Assembly: GCA_035697245.1 (NCBI GenBank)
Contig: DASSDH010000009.1
Span: 1 to 5,043 of the forward strand
DNA length: 5,043 bases
Direction: 5' to 3'
DNA from: JACVRX01 sp035697245
Lineage (GTDB): Bacteria > Actinomycetota > Actinomycetes > Jiangellales > Jiangellaceae
Shown here: piece after piece, positions 1 through 4,529 of the stretch
Numbering within the stretch: the first letter of the stretch is position 1
Layout: the number at the start of each line of letters is the position of its first letter
Notes under the pieces: model-generated
Told to the model about the DNA's origin: nothing
What the model saw: the letters and a program-made list of their open reading frames with translations, nothing else
Databases searched by the model: none
Position numbers and translations under genes: made by a program

Positions 1-75
1 TTCGGCACGGTTCCGACGCTACCTGCGCCGATCTTGCGACAGGTATGCCGGTCGGACCGTCAGAGCGGGCGCCCG
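1..75. other. Left-edge non-coding stretch downstream of the oxidase gene
   Basis: No gene can be supported in these 75 nt. They lie just past the stop codon of the FAD-linked oxidase. A perfect 10-bp palindrome, CGGGCGCCCG, sits at 66-75 directly beside that stop. It has no loop bases and no T-run on the minus strand, so it is a poor intrinsic terminator. The + strand frames stay open across this stretch, but nothing in them is recognisable, so a gene entering from the left cannot be shown or excluded. Confidence 0.4.
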
Positions 76-1485
76 TCAAGCCGGCGGGATGTTCTGGTTG
101 TGGCAGAAGACGTTGTTCGGGTCGTACCGCCGCTTGAGTGCCCGCAGCCGGTCGTACTTCGCCGGCCCGTAGGCTTCGCGGACTCGCTGGTCGCCTTCGT
201 CCATCAGGAAGTTGACGTAGACCCCGCGCTGGTAGGGCTGCAGCGCGGTCCAGAACGTCCTCGACCACTCCCGCTCGGCGTCGAAACCGTCGCGGGCGCT
301 GGTAGTGGCGTTGATGTTGAAAATGTGTCCGGAGGTGCGCCCGTGGAAAGCCGTGTCGTCGTCGCCCATCTGCGCGACCGCGCCCCCGAGGTGGAAGATC
401 GGGAATGCGGTCAACGGCGAGCGGAGTCGCTGGGCGTGCTCGGCGGTGATGTCGATGACCTCGTCGCTCAGTGTGTCGACTTCACAGGAGCGGAAGTAGT
501 ACCACCAGCCGTTGGGGAACGACGGGTCGAACATCGCCTGATGGTCGACGAAGGGTTTCCGCGCGTTGAGGTCCAGCAGCGGTGATCCGAAAGCCCGCAT
601 CGGGGCGAGGACCCGCTCGCCGTCCGCCACCGGGCCGGCGTAGCAAGAGATGATCGTCACCACTGGTCGGCCGTGCAGCTCGGCCGGGACCGCCGGCAGC
701 GGCGGCGCCTTACGGTGCACCACAATGGTCGTGAGCTCATCCGGGACGTCGGTGATCCAGTCGCGGTAGAAGCGCAGCACGTTGGCCGACTCCTCCATCG
801 GCCAGAAGACCGCCCCTGCGAAGACCTCTGGACCAAGGGGGTTGAGCTGGAACTCGAACTCGGTGACCACGCCGAAGTTCGAACCGGCACCGCGGACCGC
901 CCAGAACAGGTCCGGGTTCTCCGACTCGCTGGCCGTGACCAACTCGCCGTCGGCGGTCACCAACTCCACGGACAGCAGCTGGTCAATCGTCAGCCCGTAC
1001 TTGCGCATCAACCAGCCGATGCCGCCGCCCAGGGTCAACCCAGCCAGCCCCGTCGTGGTCACGATGCCGGCAGGCACCGCCAACCCGAACGGCTGGGTCG
1101 CCTGGTCGAGCTCACCGAGGCGGACACCGGCCTGAACCCGCACGACCCGGTTCTCTGGGTCCACCTGGATCCTCTTCATCAGCGACAGGTCGACGACCAT
1201 GCCGTCGTCGCTGACTGAATGCCCGGGAAAGCTGTGCCCGCCGCTGCGCACTGTCAAATCCAGACCGGCTTCCCGAGCAAACCGGATGGCGCGACCCACA
1301 TCGGCCGCGTCGGCGCACCGGGCCACCAGGGCCGGATACCGGTCGATCGAACCGTTCCAGATCCGGCGATGCTGGTCGTAGTCGGCGTCGCCCGGCTGGA
1401 CTATCTCGCCTTTGAAGGGTCTCCGGAGCCCGTCCACCAGTGCTGGGTCGAGATGGAGCCGGTCGGTCGTGGTCATGCCTGCCAT
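76..1485 (-). CDS. FAD-linked oxidase, berberine-bridge-enzyme (BBE) type, 469 aa
   Basis: Flavoprotein oxidase of the VAO/PCMH fold with a C-terminal BBE domain. Family members oxidise sugars, alcohols, alkaloids or polyketides and pass electrons to O2; the substrate here is unknown. The FAD-binding domain covers about residues 45-220. RSGGHS (80-85) holds His84, the usual 8-alpha covalent flavin attachment residue. The glycine-rich TLGGGIG (151-157) and RGAGSNFGVVTEF (198-210) are typical FAD contacts. The BBE tail ends in YDPNNVF..NQNIPP (454-468). The segment around 139-152 that carries the second flavin link (Cys) in bicovalent members has no Cys, so monocovalent FAD is inferred. No signal peptide or membrane segment is seen, so it should be cytoplasmic. 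Length is normal for bacterial members. ATG at 1485 is preferred over ATG at 1476 because GGAAAGG lies 6 nt upstream of it. The gene is transcribed away from the dioxygenase gene. Family call is firm, substrate open. Confidence 0.93.
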   Translation of the reverse strand: MAGMTTTDRLHLDPALVDGLRRPFKGEIVQPGDADYDQHRRIWNGSIDRYPALVARCADAADVGRAIRFAREAGLDLTVRSGGHSFPGHSVSDDGMVVDLSLMKRIQVDPENRVVRVQAGVRLGELDQATQPFGLAVPAGIVTTTGLAGLTLGGGIGWLMRKYGLTIDQLLSVELVTADGELVTASESENPDLFWAVRGAGSNFGVVTEFEFQLNPLGPEVFAGAVFWPMEESANVLRFYRDWITDVPDELTTIVVHRKAPPLPAVPAELHGRPVVTIISCYAGPVADGERVLAPMRAFGSPLLDLNARKPFVDHQAMFDPSFPNGWWYYFRSCEVDTLSDEVIDITAEHAQRLRSPLTAFPIFHLGGAVAQMGDDDTAFHGRTSGHIFNINATTSARDGFDAEREWSRTFWTALQPYQRGVYVNFLMDEGDQRVREAYGPAKYDRLRALKRRYDPNNVFCHNQNIPPA

Positions 1486-1606
1486 CGTGAACCTTTCCGC
1501 GGCCGTTGTCAGGGGCCTATGAGCTTGCTGTGAGTCCGGTTCGCGTCGTTCCGTTCTCCGATCGGACCCGGTTAGCGTCTGGTGACCGGAGTCGAGACGA
1601 GGGACT
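1486..1606. promoter_or_regulatory. Divergent promoter region between oxidase and dioxygenase genes
   Basis: This 121-nt gap must hold the start signals for both flanking genes. For the + gene, TAGCGT at 1573-1578 fits the actinobacterial -10 form TANNNT and would place the start of transcription near 1585, giving a leader of about 22 nt. No good -35 is seen. A perfect palindrome TCCGATCGGA (1557-1566) lies just upstream of that -10, where a repressor would block it. The oxidase has the ribosome site GGAAAGG on the minus strand, 6 nt before its ATG. The dioxygenase has GAGGG 3 nt before its GTG. I could not pick a convincing minus-strand -10. The region is visible; the promoter elements are inference. 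Confidence 0.5.
1557..1566. promoter_or_regulatory. Candidate operator: perfect 10-bp palindrome TCCGATCGGA
   Basis: Each strand reads TCCGATCGGA. The symmetry does not extend to the next base pair (C1556/C1567). It lies in the divergent intergenic region, between the expected -35 and the candidate -10 (1573-1578) of the dioxygenase gene. Short GC-rich palindromes arise by chance in such DNA, so position is the main argument. No regulator gene is present in the window. Confidence 0.25.
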
Positions 1607-2464
1607 GTGATACATCACCGTGAACCGCCGCCCGAGCACGATCTCGGGCTCGCGTATGACCTCAGGACGCTCAGCCGTCGGCGGGCGCTGACCCTGTTCG
1701 CGGGGGTCGGGCTGGCGACCCTCGTCGGTTGCGCGACGGATGAGGACGCGCCTGCGACCGGGTCCACCGCAGCCGGGTCGGCCGACGACGCGTCCACAGC
1801 AGCGCCGTCGACTCCGACGGGGTCCGCAACCTCGGCGAGTTGCGAGGAGATCCCGGAGGAGACGGCGGGACCGTACCCCGGCGATGGATCGAACGGCCCC
1901 AACGTGCTCACCGAATCCGGCATCGTCCGCAGCGACATCCGTTCCAGCTTCGGGTCGTCGAGTGGAACCGCCGACGGCGTTCCGTTGACGGTGACGTTGT
2001 CGCTTCTCGACCAGGCCAACGGCTGCGCGGCACTCTCGGGGGCCGCGGTCTACCTGTGGCACTGCGACCGCGAGGGTCGGTACTCGCTCTACTCCGACGG
2101 AGTCACCGACCAGAACTACCTACGGGGTGTCCAGGAGGCCGACGCCAACGGCCACGTCACCTTCACCACCATCTTTCCCGCCTGCTATTCGGGGCGCTGG
2201 CCGCACATCCACTTCGAGGTGTACCCGAGCCTGGCCGAGGCCACCAGCGCCGGGAACGTCATGGCGACCTCTCAGCTCGCGCTCCCGGAAGACGTCTGCG
2301 ACCTCGTGTACGCCACCGACGGCTATGAGCAAAGCGTGCAGCACAAGGCTCAGACGTCGCTGGACAGCGACATGGTCTTCAGCGACGGAGTCGATCAGCA
2401 GCTTGCCGACGTCAACGGCGACGTCGGCTCCGGCTTCATGGCCATGCTGGCGCTCACCGTCTGA
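1607..2464 (+). CDS. Tat-exported lipoprotein with intradiol ring-cleavage dioxygenase domain, 285 aa
   Basis: Predicted non-haem Fe(III) dioxygenase of the catechol/protocatechuate intradiol superfamily, anchored outside the membrane. The twin-arginine motif SRRRAL (23-28) is followed by a hydrophobic stretch and the lipobox LVGC (39-42), so Cys42 should be lipidated. A Ser/Thr/Ala-rich linker runs to about residue 78. The catalytic domain begins near 79 with CEEIPEETAGPYPGDGSN. Four likely iron ligands are in family positions: Tyr159 in GRYS, Tyr194 in CYSGR, His200 and His202 in PHIH. WHCDREGRYS (151-160) and YLRGVQEADANGHVTF (171-186) are also family hallmarks. The mature domain has five Cys (79, 140, 153, 193, 231), compatible with disulfides outside the cell. 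GTG at 1607 is the only usable start, since an in-frame TGA lies at 1583; GAGGG precedes it by 3 nt. Such secreted dioxygenases are known in actinomycetes, for example a Streptomyces enzyme fused to a carbohydrate-binding module. The substrate is unknown; a catechol-type aromatic is inferred. Confidence 0.92.
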   Translation: MIHHREPPPEHDLGLAYDLRTLSRRRALTLFAGVGLATLVGCATDEDAPATGSTAAGSADDASTAAPSTPTGSATSASCEEIPEETAGPYPGDGSNGPNVLTESGIVRSDIRSSFGSSSGTADGVPLTVTLSLLDQANGCAALSGAAVYLWHCDREGRYSLYSDGVTDQNYLRGVQEADANGHVTFTTIFPACYSGRWPHIHFEVYPSLAEATSAGNVMATSQLALPEDVCDLVYATDGYEQSVQHKAQTSLDSDMVFSDGVDQQLADVNGDVGSGFMAMLALTV

Positions 2465-2467
2465 CCC

Positions 2468-3328
2468 TCAGAACACGACGTCGGCCAGGCGGTCGACCTG
2501 CGAGATGTCTGCGACCGTCGGGTCGAGGATGAGGTCGTCGAATCCGGCGTCGGCGAACGCCGCGACAGCACCAGTGATCGCGCCTGCCGACCGCAGTGCG
2601 CTTGCTGCGATCATCTCGGTGTAGTCGCCGAGGAATCCGTAGTAGTGCCGCATGTACTGGTACGAGGCGCTCTCCACTTCATCACCGAGGGAGAAGTAGG
2701 CGAGCGCGGCGATTCGCGGTTCGCCGTCCTTTCCGGCCTCCCGCCATGCCTCGCGCACCCGCTGCGCGAACGGCGCCGCCCGGTCCACCGGTGCGCCGCC
2801 AGACGTCCAGCCGGTGCCGTACTCGATGGTTCGGCGCACACTGGCGTCGCTCGTGCCGCCGATGAGAAGGGGGACCGACCCTCCCGGTACCGGCGGGACC
2901 ACCGGTTCCGTGCTGCCTTCGACGGGTTCGCTGCGCCACGCCTTGGTCATGGTCTCGAGCATCGCGTCCAATCGCTGACCCCGGTTGCCGAAGTCGACTC
3001 CGATCACTGCGTAGTCGTCCGGCCGGTCACCCACACCGACGCCGAGCATCAGTCGGCCACGCGAGATGCTCGCCAGGGTGGCCGTCTCCTTGGCGAGCAG
3101 CACTGGGTCACGCGTCGGAACGAGGAGGATATTCGGCAGCAACTCGATGCGGTCGGTCACTGCTGCCGCCGCGGCCAACGCGATCAGCGAGTCATGGTTG
3201 GGAAAGGCGACGCGGTCGATCGTCGCCAGGGTCGTAAAGCCACATTCTTCGGCAGCCATTGCCCAGCGCGGGAGCAAGTGACCGGGACAACTGGGGTCGG
3301 GGTTCGGTAGGCCGATGCCGATGCGCAT
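2468..3328 (-). CDS. LLM-class flavin-dependent oxidoreductase (luciferase-like), 286 aa
   Basis: Single-domain TIM-barrel oxidoreductase of the bacterial luciferase-like family, using FMN or F420; many actinobacterial members of this size are F420-dependent. Visible landmarks are the first strand MRIGIGLP, AEECGFTTLATIDRV (26-40), TDRIELLPNILLVPTRDPVLLAKETATL (58-85), the strongly typical GRLMLGVGVG (91-100), and LLIGGTSDASVRR (154-166) followed by GTGWTSGG (171-178), which form the cofactor phosphate side. No signal peptide is seen, so it is cytoplasmic. The stop lies 3 nt from the stop of the convergent dioxygenase gene, leaving no room for an independent terminator. ATG at 3328 starts the protein exactly at the first barrel strand. 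No Shine-Dalgarno sequence precedes it, but TAGATT sits at -12 to -7 relative to the ATG, which suggests a leaderless mRNA. Substrate cannot be told from sequence. Family call is firm; F420 versus FMN is open. Confidence 0.92.
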   Translation of the reverse strand: MRIGIGLPNPDPSCPGHLLPRWAMAAEECGFTTLATIDRVAFPNHDSLIALAAAAAVTDRIELLPNILLVPTRDPVLLAKETATLASISRGRLMLGVGVGDRPDDYAVIGVDFGNRGQRLDAMLETMTKAWRSEPVEGSTEPVVPPVPGGSVPLLIGGTSDASVRRTIEYGTGWTSGGAPVDRAAPFAQRVREAWREAGKDGEPRIAALAYFSLGDEVESASYQYMRHYYGFLGDYTEMIAASALRSAGAITGAVAAFADAGFDDLILDPTVADISQVDRLADVVF

Positions 3329-3334
3329 GATCGG

Positions 3335-3340
3335 AATCTA
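3335..3340 (-). promoter_or_regulatory. Candidate -10 (TAGATT) of a leaderless promoter for the LLM gene
   Basis: On the minus strand TAGATT fits TANNNT. Six nt separate it from the A of the ATG at 3328, so that A would be position +1 and the hexamer would occupy -12 to -7. This is the usual geometry of leaderless actinobacterial mRNAs. It agrees with the lack of any purine-rich ribosome site before this start. The -35 region is weak, which is common for such promoters. Confidence 0.45.
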
Positions 3341-3341
3341 G

Positions 3342-3369
3342 CCAGTCGATGCTGGTCTAATCGGACTGG
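3342..3369. promoter_or_regulatory. Candidate operator: imperfect dyad over the LLM promoter
   Basis: CCAGTCGA at 3342-3349 and TCGGACTGG at 3361-3369 are inverted copies that pair over 8 bp with one unpaired G in the right arm. The arms are 11 nt apart, so their centres are close to two helical turns apart. Relative to the proposed start at 3328 the dyad covers about -14 to -41, the spacer and -35 region, where a dimeric repressor would block polymerase. No regulator gene is visible in the window. Confidence 0.3.
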
Positions 3370-3477
3370 GCCGTGTCCGAGCAACTCGGCCCCAAGGCCT
3401 TCGCGGCGCTCCCACGCCGGCGCACCCGTCCCTTGGTACCGCCCGCGGCCCCAGCAAGCGAAACCTCGACGTGTGGC
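3370..3477. other. Gap between exported-protein gene and LLM gene, with two small GC hairpins
   Basis: No coding sequence is supported here. Two short inverted repeats are visible: CCGAG/CTCGG (3377-3381 and 3385-3389, loop CAA) and CGGCG/CGCCG (3404-3408 and 3415-3419, 6-nt loop). Both lie downstream of the exported-protein stop on the minus strand and before the LLM promoter, so they could help end that transcript. Neither is followed by a T-run, so they are not classical intrinsic terminators. Confidence 0.25.
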
Positions 3478-4170
3478 TCAGTGGAAGCGGGACGGGAATT
3501 GCCCGATGATGCCGGAGCTCAACACGTCCGCCATGGCGAGGATGTGGGCGTGTATTTCTTCGTAGTCGGCCACGCTCGCGGCGAAGTCGCCCGCCAGTTC
3601 ATGCGCGGCTTCACTCAGGGTCTGGTCAAGGTGCGTCTTCATGTCCGCCCGCATCATCTCCTGCGGCCAGAACTTCGGGTTGGCGGCGGACAGGAAGTCG
3701 GCGATGTCGTTGGCGTTTTCGTACCAGCGGGCGCTCGCCGCCTCTAATGCGGCGGTGTCGCCGGCCTTGGCCGCGTGCAGGATCTCCACGGCGATGGTGA
3801 TGTGATCGTGTAGCAGCGCGGTGAGCTGTGCGCCGGCGGCGTCGCCGTAGAAGGGTTTGATCGCGTCGCCGATGTCGACCTGGTTTTGCAGTAACCGCGC
3901 CGCGGTGGCGTCAAACCCCGCGGACTCGTCGGCCAAGGCGAAGGTCACGATCGCCAGCCGGGTCCAGGTCACGTGGTCTTCCCACAGTTTGCGCATCGCG
4001 TCGTGGAACGCCACCTGGGCGGCGTTGCGCGGGGTAGCGACCGAATGGCCTTGGTCGTCATCGTCATCAATGACAGCGACGGCCGGCACGCTGCCGGCCA
4101 GACCCAGGGTCAGGGCGACGGGCGCGACGCCGAGAACGGTTCGGCGGGTCAGCGAAGGCAGGGGACCCAT
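3478..4170 (-). CDS. Exported all-helical protein with three 57-residue repeats, function unknown, 230 aa
   Basis: The N-terminus TRRTVLG (8-14), a hydrophobic core and SVPAVA (27-32) form a Tat-type signal with probable cleavage after Ala32. An Asp run (35-39) follows. The mature part looks all-helical and repeats with an exact 57-residue period: Asp65-His66, Asp122-His123 and Thr179-His180 head the units. KAGD (135-138) matches LAGD (192-195), and ADFLS (157-161) matches ADVLS (214-218). Repeats 1 and 2 share an N-x-x-DI-x-D element near 96-102 and 152-158. From memory, similar proteins with LWEDHVTWTR and RLLQNxxDIGxAxKPFYG motifs occur in actinomycetes and bacilli, often under doubtful names such as acetylglutamate kinase or glycosyltransferase; no such catalytic motif is seen here. 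The conserved His residues could bind a metal or ligand (inference). ATG at 4170 is chosen over ATG at 4266 because GGAAAGGA lies 7 nt upstream and the signal peptide then starts properly; the extra 32 residues look non-coding. Confidence 0.85.
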   Translation of the reverse strand: MGPLPSLTRRTVLGVAPVALTLGLAGSVPAVAVIDDDDDQGHSVATPRNAAQVAFHDAMRKLWEDHVTWTRLAIVTFALADESAGFDATAARLLQNQVDIGDAIKPFYGDAAGAQLTALLHDHITIAVEILHAAKAGDTAALEAASARWYENANDIADFLSAANPKFWPQEMMRADMKTHLDQTLSEAAHELAGDFAASVADYEEIHAHILAMADVLSSGIIGQFPSRFH

Positions 4171-4420
4171 TGGATGATCCTTTCCGGTGTCGTCGGGCGT
4201 ACTTGGCCGGTTGTCGGTGGCTTCAACCCACGGAAGCATGCCCCAACCCCTGAAACGAGCTACCACCCGACACGGTTCAAAGGGACGATGGCCTCGACGT
4301 CCGCGATGGCCAAATTGCGACGTATCTGCACTGGCCTGACGCTCGCGCGGGCGCCGGCGTTAGGTGAGGACTCTGCGATAGGTGAGGTCGAAGTAGGCCG
4401 CCTGCCTTTCCGCTGGTCAG
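4171..4420. other. 250-nt gap between tRNA-Arg and the exported-protein gene
   Basis: No convincing gene. The end nearest 4170 holds the ribosome site GGAAAGGA (minus) of the exported protein and must hold its promoter, but no clear -35/-10 pair is seen. Two short direct repeats are present, each with an 18-nt period: CGATGGCC at 4286-4293 and 4304-4311, and TAGGTGAGG at 4361-4369 and 4379-4387. The minus strand has a short open stretch ending in a TAG at 4260-4262 (tail NLAIADVEAIVPLNRVGW) with GC-rich third positions. It has no clear start and no recognised homology. No T-rich terminator for the tRNA and no attachment-site duplicate are visible. Confidence 0.4.
4361..4387. repeat. Direct repeat TAGGTGAGG x2, 18-nt period
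   Basis: Two identical 9-mers at 4361-4369 and 4379-4387, with 9 nt between, lie 34-60 nt past the 3' end of tRNA-Arg. The flanking bases differ, so the identity ends exactly at nine. A regulator with two same-face sites 18-20 nt apart, or chance duplication, would both fit. There is no evidence for a role. Confidence 0.4.
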
Positions 4421-4493
4421 CGCGCCCGGAGGGAGTCGAACCCCCGACCAAGTGCTTAGAAGGCACCTGCTCTATCCGCTGAGCTACGGGCGC
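4421..4493 (-). tRNA. trnR: tRNA-Arg, anticodon UCU (reads AGA)
   Basis: The full cloverleaf can be folded by hand on the minus strand. The acceptor arm pairs GCGCCCG with CGGGCGC. The D arm is GCTC/GAGC. The anticodon stem is GGTGC/GCACT (one G-U) around the loop CTTCTAA, with anticodon TCT at 4460-4458. The T arm is GGGGG/CCCTC around TTCGACT. The discriminator base is G (4421). CCA is not encoded; the next bases read CTG, so it must be added after transcription. The 5' end lies 36 nt past the stop of the YbaK-domain gene on the same strand. A weak -10-like CACAAT (minus, 4513-4508) would give a 5' leader of roughly 7 nt, but with no -35, so read-through from the upstream gene is also possible. 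AGA is a rare codon in high-GC actinomycetes, so this is a minor but essential decoder. Confidence 0.96.
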
Positions 4494-4529
4494 AGTACCG
4501 CGATCCCATTGTGCGGCACACGCAGGCCC

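Noticed and set aside
34..585. Long + strand open frames over the oxidase gene (also 673-1218 and 1219-1533)
   Set aside because: They are Arg/Val/Gly-rich antisense readings of a well-supported gene, as is usual in high-GC DNA, with no domain or ribosome site.
2460..2472. Small inverted repeat TCTGA-CCC-TCAGA between the convergent genes, as a bidirectional terminator
   Set aside because: The arms are largely the two TGA stop codons read on opposite strands, so symmetry is expected. The stem is only 5 bp and has no T-run.
2645..3310. 221-codon + strand open frame opposite the LLM gene
   Set aside because: Its composition is that of a shadow frame (Arg/His/Gly-rich), and the minus-strand reading carries clear family motifs.
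4171..4266. Extension of the exported protein to ATG at 4266
   Set aside because: The added 32 residues are not protein-like, would bury the signal peptide, and the start at 4170 has a clear ribosome site.
4361..4380. TTAGGT-like start of an IdeR/DtxR iron box before the exported-protein gene
   Set aside because: Only the first six bases (TTAGGT from 4360) fit. The second half-site is missing, and the site is about 190 nt from the start codon.
4421..4493. tRNA-Arg as an integration site for a mobile element
   Set aside because: No integrase gene, no repeated tRNA 3' end and no mobile-element genes are visible in the window.
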